DNA of 64,000 nucleotides, from positions 248,001 to 312,000 of the forward strand of contig RBKR01000011.1 of NCBI GenBank assembly GCA_004835665.1. The letters run 5' to 3'. Both the position numbers and the translations under genes were made by a program. This document shows positions 45,282-56,094 of this stretch, piece after piece; the stretch's first letter is position 1; every line of letters starts with the position of its first letter. Under the pieces are notes generated by a model. That model was not told the origin of the DNA. It did no database searches and was given only the letters and a program-made list of their open reading frames with translations. The stretch comes from Phoma sp. XZ068. Taxonomy: Eukaryota > Ascomycota > Dothideomycetes > Pleosporales > Didymellaceae.

Positions 45282-47481
45282 GGCTTTGTACTGACCCCTT
45301 TGAGCGAAATTTGACAGCATTTTCGGTTCAGCGACGCCTTGTAAGCATCGATGCTCATGCATCTTTACGGTCGAGCACTGTATTACAGTCACCAGCAGGT
45401 ATATTTTCGAGATTGGCACAACTGTCAATCCTATTTCCAAAGTTTGAACATTTCCATACTTTCTCGCATCTGGGCAGCATCTAGACGCGTTCTGTGGCGT
45501 TGTGGTTGACGTCTGCATTTTGTCAACCTCTTTCACGATATTCATGATGGCATCATGTCGCACAAAATTCAAGCTTCGGCTTGAGGCATTTCAGGGGCGT
45601 TCTTTCAGTCAACAATCGTGGTCGAATCTTGCATGAAGGATTATCAGATGTGTGTATACAACGGCCAAGGATCTTCAACGCATCCTCCGATAAGCATAAG
45701 ACATCAATATGAACATCATCAAACGTGCCAGACTATCGTGATCAGTTCGCAGCCCATGAAAGTATCTGTATCAATCACATACTACACTCCGGTGCAACGG
45801 TCAGTGCTTCCTACGAAATCTATATAGGCTATACGATAGGATCTGCTTCTCTATTTGATTGCACAGCAGGCTCCACTTCCTTGCATGGGTCATCGGTATA
45901 GATCGCGGTGAGACGGCCCTCCCTGAATATTTCTAGTAGGAAGCATACCAATTATTGCTAATACCAGCATCAGCAATCCGTACGAAGGTCGTGCAAATCA
46001 AGAGTCGCAATAACACAACAGTACCGGTGAAGCTGTTGCTTGTGTGATGTGATGTAATCGCTGAGCAACTAAAACCTATATATAGCAGAGCAATTGGAAA
46101 CTCATGTGACGCCTAAAATGGTCATCACGTTGCGATGCGATGGTATTACAGACGTTGTAGTGCAACCAGACACAGCAACATGGATGTTGATTTCAGATCG
46201 AATCGCAGCCTAGTACTAGTATATGAATGATGCTCCTTAAAGTAGGAAATTGACGTTTGATCACGGTCGCTTATCTTCAGTAAGCAGTCGTGGTGGTGAA
46301 CCTTTGGTGTCGCTAATAGTATCAATACTGATTGGGCTTCGTCCCCAAACACTGAACGTCTATATGGCGCGATATCGGCTGCATCTCCAGACCGCATTGC
46401 ATACGACATCATTACAGCCATTGATTTCAGTATCAGAAATTCGTCAATTCCGACGATTTATGCACCTTGCTGAGATCTTGTACCCGAAGAAGCAAATGCC
46501 CAGCTTGAAGCATGCAGTCTTCGCATGCGCATCGCGTTGCGCGGCCGGCAACAGCCGCACAGAACGACATGCCAGCATGTACGTGTACATCATGCGCATG
46601 CCGCCAAGAACGAAATTTCCATGGTCGATATGCTCTTATAGGAATCGTCGCCCACAAACAAGAAATCGTAGCTCAAATCCCTACGGAGAGGGGCAAATCT
46701 GGAGTCAGATCGGAATCCGGCAGGTGGGGGCTGACAGCGAGCATAAGCATGGACATGCATGCATTCACAACAGCCGTGTTACTCACATGTAATCTCCAGA
46801 ACGGGTTGTGAGGATGGATCGCGCGGGTACCGATAAGTTAGCCTTGCGAGTCGTGGGATACGAAATGTACACTGTGTCACCGCGGTGTACTGACTCGCTC
46901 TGGGAACGCCTGAACCTGGATGAAGTGAATCCCTCTGAACATGACAAGGGTCGGTTCCAATGTCCAACCAGCAAACACCCGCATGCGGGAGAGAGCCTGG
47001 TCGGAAGAAATTGTGCAGCAACTTTGCTTGGCCAACGTTTCCGGCAGGATTTCCACCAACACATTGTCCATATCTGCCGTTGAGAGGTAATTTTGATTTG
47101 TTTACCGTCTAGCTTGTCGCTTTCGCGCGGTTTCCCTTAAACGGATGTAAACAGATTCGAAACACCTCACCCCCCTCATCATCCACGCTGACTGCATCCC
47201 TCAAACAAGATCTCCTCGCATGATCTGCATATGTACCACCTGATACACGCCCAGAGACCTTCCCGTATTTTGCAGTCAGTGCCACGGCCGCTAATTGCTG
47301 ACTGCGTCTCCAGGACAAAGTAAGAAGCTAAAGCTGACTGCAGTAAGCAGTCACGTAAACCACACGTATCGTTCTTGGTACGCCAAATCTCCGAATGCCA
47401 GCTGAGTTGAAGAGGGAACGGTTGGATTGGGAACCATGTGACGAGACAATACGAACCTCAGAGATCGAACATCGGTGAGGC
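45282..47481. other. 2.2-kb convergent intergenic region
   Basis: This separates the zinc-finger gene and VFA1 3' ends. It has short open frames only, none with a recognisable domain, and is AT-richer than flanking genes (TATATATAG near 46077). It may hold decayed sequence. Confidence 0.5.
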
Positions 47482-48195
47482 TCAAGGAAGGTTTTTCGGG
47501 ACAGAGGGGAAGTTTGCCGGGTTCTGAAGGCGCTCACGGTTGCGCTTGGCGATTTCCGCGTTGCGGAGTTTGTCGAGACGCATTTGGTAGAAGGATCTGT
47601 TGTGGTGTTGACCATGGGGCTCCCTACGTGGCCTTGAGGATTACTTACTTGTTGAGATGGTAGATTCGTGCGGTAGGCTCGGTTGACGCTGTATCACTTG
47701 TCTTGGTGAGCTCTTTGATCTATTCGGGAGTCAGTTACGTCCACATCGCCTGGTACATGGAGAGATACTTTGTCGTCCTTGGCTTTCTCGTCCTTCTTAT
47801 CCTCCTCCTCTTCGTTACTTTTGGTCTCCTTGTCCTTCTCTTTGTCTTTTCCTTTTCGCTTCTCTCTCTTGAGTCTCTGCTTCTCCTCGTACTCTTTCTT
47901 GACTTTCTCGATCTCTTGGTCCATCTCCTCTTTCTTCTTACGCTCAGCTATCCCCGCGGCTTCGTCCGCATCGGGCTGGGCAAACCCTCGATCGGACAAA
48001 TGGCCAATGCATACATAGAAGAAGTCCTGAATTTGTTTGAACAACGCACGAGGTCACGTGTTCGGTTTATCGTACCTTGTTGTTCGGTGTAATTAGAACG
48101 CTTGATGTAGGCTTGAAGCAGATGTTGCAGGGCTTGGTTGCATTTTCTGCGACTTTTCTGTGGTACCAAGTGTTTTCAAATGGTGCTTTCGACAT
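47482..48195 (-). CDS. vfa1: Vfa1, Vps4-associated protein 1
   Basis: Vfa1 binds the AAA ATPase Vps4 and modulates ESCRT-III disassembly in endosomal sorting. Model: complement(join(47482..47596, 47649..47719, 47769..48026, 48076..48195)), 187 aa, introns 49-52 bp. Exon 1 gives MSKAPFENTWYHRKVAENAT and KPCNICFKPTSSVLITPNNK; exon 2 opens with DFFYVCIGHLSDRGFA. Cys23, Cys26, Cys46 and His49 form the expected zinc-binding set. The middle is a Lys/Glu-rich coiled coil. The last exons give RIYHLNKSFYQMRLDKLRNA and EIAKRNRERLQNP, the conserved Vps4-interacting end. All junctions are canonical (GTACGA/TTCAG, GTATCT/ATAG, GTAAGT/ACAG). Confidence 0.9.
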
Positions 48196-48734
48196 GATGG
48201 ACGTCGATGCCAGCCGTCAGGCGCAACTTGGTGCAATAACAACCTGGCCCAACGGTCCACGTGGCCTCCTAGATATACCAGTAGCTTCAGATATTGGCAG
48301 TGCTTCGATACAACAAAGTCGTCCACACAGTTTTTGGGTGAAATCAAGCGCTACGTGTTGAGTTGCGAACCAAGCGAGGATGGTTGATGGTCTCAATGTC
48401 GGGAGGCGTGTTCAGCGAAGCCTAAGCCTATGCTCCATTCAGCCTAGTGGCAATGCGCCTACTTCGAACATGACGCAGCGACTGGATATAAATCTCTAAC
48501 CAACACATATGTTATCAAGAACTTTGCGAGTGCAAAGAGCCCATACGATTGCAATAAATTTTAAATATTGTCTTCCGTCAACGCCTTCGCCTCGACCGTT
48601 AGTCTTGCTGCCTGGGCAAAACAACGACTTTTCAAGCACGCAAACCGCCCTTTCGCCCTTCGATAGATGTCAAGTGCTAATACATAAAAGGGCATTTATC
48701 TCTCAACACGTCGAAACACTCCAAATCAACCGCG
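48196..48734. other. divergent promoter region VFA1 / TatD gene
   Basis: 539 bp between two divergent start codons. No clear TATA box is visible. No other feature is seen. Confidence 0.5.
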
Positions 48735-49829
48735 ATGGCTGAAGAAACCAGCAAGTTAAGATATGTTGATGTCGGTCCGCAATACTTTCAATCACACCCA
48801 ACTCCATACTCACGCACACCAGATCGGCATCAACTTCACCGACCCCATCTTCCGAGGCATCTACCACGACAAGCAGCGCCACGACGATGACTTTGAAGAC
48901 ATCATCCAGCGCGCCCTCGACGCCGGATGCAAGAAATTCATGGTCACGGGATCCGACCTCGAAGAGTCCAAACATGCCATTGAAATCTCCAAAGCTCACC
49001 CTGGACTGTGCTACGCAACAATAGGCGTCCACCCTTGCTCAGCGAAGAAGTTCGACGAGTACCCCGGCGGGCCGACTAAGCTCCTCGAAGCGCTGAAAGA
49101 GCTGGCGACGGAAGCTAAGGCGGCTGGTCATGCTGTTGCGTTCGGCGAGTTTGGACTCGATTATGATCGCCTGTTCCTGACGGGTAAGGAGCAGCAGCTC
49201 AAGTACTTCGAAGCACAGCTGGAGATTGCTGTTGATGTGGGGCTTCCCCTGTTTCTGCACTCGCGAGCTGCGAGCGAGGACTTTGAGAGGTTGCTGAAGG
49301 CGAAGCTGGAGCAGTTGCCGAAGAGAGGGTTGGTGCATAGTTTCACGGGGACGGTGGAGGAGATGCAAAGACTAGTTGATATGGACTTTGACATTGGAGT
49401 CAACGGGTGTAGCATGAAGAGTGAGTCTGCTGTTCGAGAAGTCATGGTTTACCCGGCTAATCTATTGTAGCGGACGAGAACATCGAGGTTGTGAGGCAAA
49501 TACCGCTCGAGCGATTGCAGATTGAGACAGACGGACCATGGGTAAGCAGCATTTAGACGTCGTGCTTCTTATTACTGACGTCAACACAGTGCGAAATGCG
49601 ACCAAGTCATGCCTCGGCAAAGTTCCTCAAGGATGCCCCGCCTTTGCCCAAGGCTGTCAAGAAGGAGAAGTTTGTTAAGGGTGCCATGGTCAAAGGGCGT
49701 AATGAGCCTGCGACCATTCCGCATGTGGCGTACGCTATTGCGCAGATCAAGGGCATTACCGTAGACGAGATGTGCGCTGCAGCGTGGCACAACTCAGTGA
49801 CCATGTTCGGCCTTGGTGAATCAGCATAG
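48735..49829 (+). CDS. TatD-family metal-dependent DNase (TATDN1-like)
   Basis: TatD-type 3'-5' exonuclease/deoxyribonuclease, linked to DNA repair and apoptotic DNA degradation in eukaryotes. Model: join(48735..48770, 48823..49420, 49471..49541, 49590..49829), 314 aa, introns 48-52 bp. The 36-nt first exon gives MAEETSKLRYVD and joins to IGINFTDPIFRGIYHDKQRH, completing the family N-terminus. Further motifs are ATIGVHPCSAKKF, VAFGEFGLDYDR, LPLFLHSRAASEDFERLL, RGLVHSFTG and LQIETDGPWCEMRPSHAS. His, Glu and Asp residues in these motifs are the usual metal ligands. Compared with typical members the first metal motif reads INFTDP rather than HxH, as in other TATDN1 proteins. Confidence 0.9.
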
Positions 49830-50007
49830 AGTGGTGGTTTGGATGTGCATATAGAGCGCGTTTAGATTAGCCAATATAGGCAATTCGGCAGTGGACTGGA
49901 TATTGCAATGTGTTGTACTGAATTTGATTTGTACAGACAAAAGAAAATGGTGGCTCTGGCCTGCATGCAAAACGACCTCCTGGTTCCCTTTCCAATCACG
50001 TGCTACT

Positions 50008-50840
50008 CTACTTCCTGTACCACATCCTTGTGATCTTGGTATGCCTCATCTTCTTCTGGAGCTGGAAAATGCCGTACATGAGCGCCTCGGCGGTGGGCGG
50101 GCATCCAGGGACGTAAATATCGACGGGTACAATCCTGTCGCATCCTCTTGTGACCGAGTAGCTGTAGTGGTAGTATCCACCTCCGTTCGCGCAGCTGCCC
50201 ATGGAGATAACCCATCGAGGGTCGGGCATCTGATCGTACACCTGTCGCAGAGCGGGGGCCATCTTGTTTGTGAGGGTTCCGGCGACAATCATGACGTCGG
50301 ACTGGCGGGGCGAAGCACGGAAAATGATACCGAGGCGATCCTGATCGTATCGTGGGGTGGACAAGTGCATCATTTCGACGGCGCAGCAGGCGAGACCGAA
50401 GGTCATGGGCCAGAGGGAGCTCTGACGAGCCCAGTTGGCAACTTGGTCAAGGGTGGTCCTGTTCCGGCGAGTTAGCTTCCATTGACTCCGCAATTTCCGC
50501 GTTTCTCTTATCCCCCTAGGGCCCTAGGGGCAGCACGTACAGCGCATATTGCATGGCGCCCTTCTTTCCCTCCTGGCTGGGCAATGGCACTTCGCGGCGC
50601 GCCTGCTTCATCGGGGGCGGTGTTCCGGGGTTGCCCACAATGGTAGCGGGGCTCTTCATCGTGGTCGCATTGTTGGCGGAGCTCGAGGACAGGAAGGCAG
50701 CGCTGCCGGCGCGGAATGGCAGCAGAGCTGTTGCGGGTTTGGCTGGCCAGAAATTAGCTCCGGGGCGACCGCAGCGCTCGCAGCGGTGGCGACTCACCTC
50801 GCAGAGCCATTGAGGCTCCGTACCGTGTTGTCGACAGCAT
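50008..50840 (-). CDS. NADH:ubiquinone oxidoreductase 20-kDa (PSST/NDUFS7) subunit
   Basis: Core subunit of mitochondrial complex I that carries iron-sulfur cluster N2, the last electron carrier before ubiquinone. Model: complement(join(50008..50458, 50541..50742, 50798..50840)), 231 aa, introns 55 and 82 bp (GTGAGT/GCCAG and GTACGT/AACAG). The N-terminus [20 protein letters not shown] is a likely mitochondrial targeting sequence. The N2 ligands are visible: the CC pair in [11 protein letters not shown] (Cys106-107), Cys171 in [10 protein letters not shown] and Cys201 in [10 protein letters not shown]. The end, [13 protein letters not shown], is typical. Length matches fungal orthologues. It is divergent to the TRAPPC2L gene, with 280 bp between start codons. 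Confidence 0.93.
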
Positions 50841-51120
50841 GTTGGCGACGGGTATCCAGGAGCGTGTCCGGGGGAGAGTGGAGAGGCGGGCGTGCGGTGG
50901 CGTTTGGGGAGTGCAGTCGCAATCAATGATCGTTCTGTGACGAGCGGACAAGCGTCGATTAGCTAAGCGTCGATTACTTAGCTAGAATCTGATAGGCTGA
51001 CGCTGAACGAGGATGGATCCTTGCGGCTACCCGGCGAGACTGCATCACCAAACCCGTGATATTTCAAAGCCCCAGTGACAGCAGGCAAACCGTTTGAGCA
51101 ATTCGTAGAGATCAATCGAG

Positions 51121-51792
51121 ATGGCGGGTAAAGTGCCTTCGATCTGCTGTATAGGTTACATCGGCAAACACGTACGTACAAGCTCTAGGGGCCACGGTGC
51201 AGCATCTTGAAATGCGGGGGTTTACTTGTGCACATTATCAGAGTACTCAACTGACTGATTCTTCAGAACAACCCGTTACACATTTCGCTCTTTCCGGCGG
51301 AAGAAAGGGCACCCCTGGAGTTTCAGTTCCTCCTCTCATCATGCCTGGACATCTTTGAAGCCCGTCTTCCCTATAAGACAGTGGACCAAGACTTTGGACT
51401 TCTCCAGGCAGTCGATGAAAGACTGGCCATGTACGGATGGCTGACCAACACTGGTGTCAAGATTGTCATTGTGGTCGACATGGAGGGGCGGCCAGCTACT
51501 GCCTTGGATAGCAAAGCAGCAACAGCAGTGGGACTGCGAGACGCGGACCTTAAACCTGTAAGTCTGATTTAATCCACGAAAGCTCGCAACTGATAAATTT
51601 CAGGCATTCAGGGCATTACAAACGGCGTACATCAAGTTGCTGAGGAATCCTTTCTACAACCCAGATGAACATTCACCAGTCACAGCGGATGCCGAGAAAA
51701 AGATTGGATCGACACAAATCACAAGTCGCAGTTTCATTCAGGATGTAAAGCGGATTGCAGAAGCATGGGTGCCTGGCGTTACCAACATCTGA
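51121..51792 (+). CDS. TRAPP subunit, TRAPPC2L/Tca17-like (sedlin family)
   Basis: Small longin-fold subunit of the TRAPP tethering complexes that act in Golgi traffic. Model: join(51121..51171, 51267..51557, 51604..51792), 176 aa, introns 95 and 46 bp (GTACGT/TTCAG and GTAAGT/TTCAG). Exon 1 gives MAGKVPSICCIGYIGKH and joins to NNPLHISLFPAEE. Further family motifs are LLSSCLDIFEARL, DFGLLQAVDERLAMYGWLTN, TGVKIVIVV and LRDADLKPAFRALQTAYIKL, with NPFY soon after. The C-terminus KRIAEAWVPGVTNI ends at TGA. The order of motifs fits TRAPPC2L rather than TRAPPC2. Confidence 0.88.
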
Positions 51793-52043
51793 GCGCTCGT
51801 TGTCCCCACACGATACCACGATACCAGAGCATGAACGGCGTTTGGCGTACAGAAGTCAGTCTTATAGAGAGATCAGCAATTGAACTTCACACTACTCCAG
51901 GCCATTCTTCAAACCGTCATGGCAGTTCTCGATTATCAGATCGAACGCGCTAATGTCCGAATCAGGATTAGATCAATCTGCCATCTTGCACCTCGGCCTT
52001 GCAGACTTCCAGCATCAACCAGCTTCTACCTCATGTCTCCCAA

Positions 52044-54405
52044 ATGCCTCCCAATGGAACGAGTGTCACGATAACGAATCCACTGGTTCTTTATAGGAGT
52101 CTGATAGCTACACAGCAAATTCGCCCTGACCCAGGACAACATCGGCTAGCTTGTATGACGTCTACCATATTCAAATGCCAAGACAGTACATCGACTAACG
52201 GAAAGAACAGTACATCTACAAAACCTCTACGACCAACTTAAAGACTATGAGCCGGGTGTAACGTATTCTCAACGGCTCAATCAATTGAGCCGAACTGTCA
52301 ATGCTGGCCAAGATGTCCCGCCGGCACCGTCCACTGCTACTTCCGAGCTCGGCAGCTTCGACAGGAGCTGGATATGGAAGACTATCGTGAACCAAAAAGA
52401 GCAGCGCGACTCACGGGCATTGACTCGAGTTCTAACCGACCATGATCAGGCCATGGCTCTTCAGAGCCCCAGGGGCCTCATGCTCCACGGCGAAGTAGGC
52501 ACCGGCAAGTCCATGCTCATCGACCTATTCCAGGAATGTCTACCGAACCGCAAGAAGAAGCGCTGGCACTTTGACACCTTCATGCTGCATACTATCTCTC
52601 GCTTGGAAAAGCTTCGCAAGTCTCGCGCCCTCATACGTGCCGATGGGCAGGATGAGTACTCGCTGCTGCTTGTAGCACGAGATCTAATCGAAACAAGTCC
52701 GATCCTGTTCCTGGACGAGTTTCAATTTCCCGACCGCGTGGCAAGTAAGATCCTTTCGAATCTGATGACGAGCTTCTTCCAGCTTGGCGGCGTGTTGATT
52801 GCGACCAGCAACCGCATGCCAGACGAGTTGGCCAAGGCGGCGGGCGTTGAGTTTGCTAGACCTGCACCAGGCGGCGCATTCAGCAAGCTTGGCTGGGCGA
52901 ACCGTATGCCTGGATTCCGCACGAATAACGATGGAGCCGGGCAGAAGGGCGAGTTCTTTCAGTTTCTTGAAGTCCTGAAGGCGAGATGTGAGGTGTGGGA
53001 GATGGAGGGTAAGAAGGATTACCGGAAGCTGGAGGTTGAAGAAGATGGAGGTGCTCGAACGTCGACGTCTGGGTCGGAGGCTGTCTCTCTCGCAACCGCA
53101 GGTCTACCACCAGTGAACGAGCCTGAGAAAGATGTCACGACCGCCACGGAGACCACACTCCCAAAGAACTACCTCATTCAGCCAACCAACGTCGAACAAA
53201 TGACCACTTTCGCTGAAACCTTCAACTCCCTCATCGAGCGCGCGACTTCGCACTCATACCCCATCCCCTGGGAACCCGCAACCATCACCGTCTACGGCCG
53301 CCGCGTAGACATCCCCGCACAACACAACGGCACAGCATTCTTCACCTTTGACGAGCTCTGCTCTGCCGTCCTCGGACCCGCAGACTACGTCTCCCTTGCC
53401 TCCACCTACCATACCTTCATCCTCACCGACGTGCCCGTGCTGACATTCCTACGCAAACACGAAGCCCGGCGGCTCATCACGCTGCTGGATGCCCTGTACG
53501 AAGCGCGCTGCCGACTTCTCATCACCGCCGCCGCAGGCCCCGACGACATCTTCTTCCCGGCGCCCAAAGGCGTGGCTGAAGGAGAGGAGCTGGTCGACGA
53601 CGCAGTCTACCCAGAAACATACTCTGAAATCCACCAAGATCTCACCTCCCCCTTCCGGCCAAATGTGTCTTCGTACGGCGCTATGCGCGATGACGCGCTC
53701 GAAGACGATCCGCCGAATCGTGCGCGGCGGATGGCAGGGCGGAGTGCCTCGGATTTCGACGACGAAGACGAGCGCATGCGCACTGCGGCCGATACGAAGA
53801 AACCCAACTTTGCCAATCTGCGCGGTCTCACGGGTGAAGACGAGGTATTTGCCGTTAAGCGCGCACAGAGCCGGATATGGGAGATGTGCTCTGCGCGGTG
53901 GTGGGGGAAGACATCCTCCCCGTCATCTGTCGATGGCGATGGTGTTGTGGAGCAGGAGAAGGAGTCGTGGTGGCGCCCTCTCCCGCGAGAAGCAAGACAC
54001 TGGGAATACACATCCTCCGCCTCACCTCCAGCACCGACGACCATCCCACCAAACACCGCTATCCTAAACACCGAAATCCAAACTTCTTCCAGCTCCCTCC
54101 CTGTGGAAAGAGAAAAACCCACGCGCCCAGACACCGCATATCCCAGTACACCTGGTGTACCCCGCGACAACGAAGTCTTCACCGATGAAGAGATGGATAG
54201 TATGTTTCCTCACGGCGGCAGTCCATTTCGCAGCACTGGTGATGCGCCGCCGAAGTTTAGCGAGGCGCATGTTTGGGGTGTTGCGAGGTGGGGGAAGAGG
54301 GCTGGTGTTTGGGGGAGGGGGGTTGAGGGGTTGGGTGAGAGGGGAAAGGTTGACAATACTACTGCTCCAACTATGGAGGAGGGCGATGAGACGAAGGAGA
54401 GGTAA
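52044..54405 (+). CDS. AFG1-like mitochondrial ATPase
   Basis: AAA-type ATPase of the AFG1 (LACE1) family, which in mitochondria promotes turnover of complex IV subunits. Model: join(52044..52152, 52211..54405), 767 aa, with a 58-bp intron (GTATGA donor, CTAAC branch, AACAG acceptor) that restores QHRLALHLQNLYDQLKDYEP. Walker A GLMLHGEVGTGKSML lies at about residue 124 and Walker B ILFLDEFQFPD at about 201. LGGVLIATSNRMPDELAKAA follows. The C-terminal 250 residues are longer than in yeast Afg1 and rich in polar residues. The start is the first ATG after an in-frame TAG (51969-51971). It has no obvious targeting peptide, so an upstream coding exon could be missing. Confidence 0.82.
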
Positions 54406-54517
54406 AGTAAAGAAGAGAAGAGAAGACGTTGTTTATTTATTTGTAGATGCATTCAAACTCGCTAGACTACACATACACCCATACACTACATTTCACCTAT
54501 TCAAACCACGGATCAAG

Positions 54518-55701
54518 TCACATAATCTTCCCCTTATTCACAACAAACGCCTCCAGCACCGACAGCGCAGACCATAGCCTATTCTCCGCCTCGCGGAATA
54601 CCACAGAGCGCGGCCCGTAAAACACCTCGTCGCTGACCTCCTCCGGGTGCCGCGGCAAACAGTGCATAAACTCCCACTTGTCCTTTGCGCCGGCGCGCTG
54701 GGCAAGCTCGGAGGTGATTTGGAAGCCTGCAAAGGCTTTGAGGCGCTTTGCGGATTCTTCTTCCTGCCCCATGGAGACCCATGTGTCTGTGACGAGGATG
54801 TCGGCGTTGTGGGCTGCTTCTTCGGGGACTGTGGTTTCGACGAGTTTTCCTGCGTGGGGGGAGGTCTGGGCTGCGTGGGAGATGACGTCGCGCATGGCTT
54901 GGGGGATTTCGTAGCCCTTGGGGGTGGCGACGCTGATGTCGATGCCGAGCTTGACGCAGCCGATGGCTAGGTCGAAGAGGACGTTGTTTGCGTCGCCGAT
55001 CCAGGCGACTTTCATTCCCTCCAGGCCGAGCGAGGTGGAGGAGGTCGAGGGGTGCGACTCGGTGATGGTGAGCAGGTCGGCGATGATCTGCATGGGGTGG
55101 TAGAGGTCGGAGAGGGCGTTGATGACGGGGACGGACGAGTGCTTGGCGAGGTCGGCGACGTCGCTGTGGGGGCCGACGCGGGCGACGATGGCGGAGGTCA
55201 TGGAGGAGAGGACGAGGGAGGTGTCGTAGAGGGACTCGTTGACCTGCAGATGTCAGTGCTGCTAACTCTGTAGAGAGAGGTGAGGAGAGGGAACCGGCAG
55301 AAGGCCGACGCAGATGAAGAAATACTTACACCCAACTGAATGTCGTCCTTGCCCAGGAACATGGGCGAGGCACCCAACGCTGAAATAGCGCCCTCGGTGG
55401 ACACGCGCGTGCGGGTGCTGCGCTTGCTAAAGGTCATGGCGACGGTGCGGCCGGCGAGCGACTGGCGCAGGCTGTGGGGCACCTGGCCGGTCGACTTGAT
55501 GCTCTGCTTGTGGGCGTCGGCATTGCGGACGAGCGTGGTCAGCTCGGCGGGGGTCAGGTCGGCAATGGAGAGCAGGTGGCGCGGCGCAAAGGGCGACGTG
55601 TGGGTGCTCGACGAGGGAATGTACGAGCTCAAGCTGTAGCTGCGAGACCGGAGCTGGTTCGCGCGGCGGGCGGCGGTGCACGCGGGGCGGAAGGCGTGCA
55701 T
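54518..55701 (-). CDS. ornithine carbamoyltransferase, mitochondrial precursor
   Basis: Ornithine carbamoyltransferase (EC 2.1.3.3; ARG3 in yeast, argB in Aspergillus) makes citrulline from ornithine and carbamoyl phosphate in arginine synthesis. Model: complement(join(54518..55243, 55330..55701)), 365 aa, with an 86-bp intron (GTAAGT/CTGCAG). The N-terminal 35 residues are rich in Arg and Ser (ARRANQLRSRSYSLSSYIP), a mitochondrial targeting signal. The carbamoyl-phosphate loop SKRSTRTR is at 92-99. IQLGVNESLYDTS spans the intron. The ornithine-side motif is FMHCLPRHPEE, with the catalytic Cys near residue 319. Length is normal. The 3' end is 112 bp from the convergent AFG1-like gene. Confidence 0.93.
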
Positions 55702-56094
55702 GGCGGTCAATTGGGTGCAGGCCGGTGGGGAGAGGGGGGGATTATATAGGAGATGCAGGAGCGGGCGGGCAGAGTCAACGCGCACAGTCACGGCCTCTGT
55801 GTCACTCTGGAGTTTTTCTGGTGGAGCCAGCGGAATCCGGGGTCTAGCGCGGGAGTGCGTCAGGCACAGCGATAAGCGCAAGGGCCCGCTGATTGGCGTG
55901 GGTGAGCGGGAGCCGCGAACGACATCATGACCGAGCAGGGCGCTGGCCACGCACTGCAGACGGCTCAACACTCTGCTGCATCGACTCCTACCTCCTCCTG
56001 CCGCCCAGCCAATGTGCCCCTAGAGCCCCATTGCACCACCTCACCACCTCGCCATCCACCACCCACCACCACCGCCACCACCACCACCGCCGCC
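55702..56094. promoter_or_regulatory. divergent promoter OTC / Tag1-family gene
   Basis: 393 bp between two divergent start codons. On the OTC side, TATATAA-like sequence lies about 42 bp upstream of the ATG (near 55742-55748). A TGACTC on the minus strand (55772-55777), 71 bp upstream of the ATG, matches the core recognised by Gcn4/CPC1 regulators of amino-acid synthesis genes. The Tag1 side ends in a CCACCA-rich tract (56050-56094) directly before the ATG. Confidence 0.45.

Noticed and set aside
55927..56094. Upstream in-frame start for the Tag1-family protein
   Set aside because: The extension is encoded by a CCACCA-rich tract giving Thr runs; the ATG at 56095 has a near-perfect GCCGCCATGG context.
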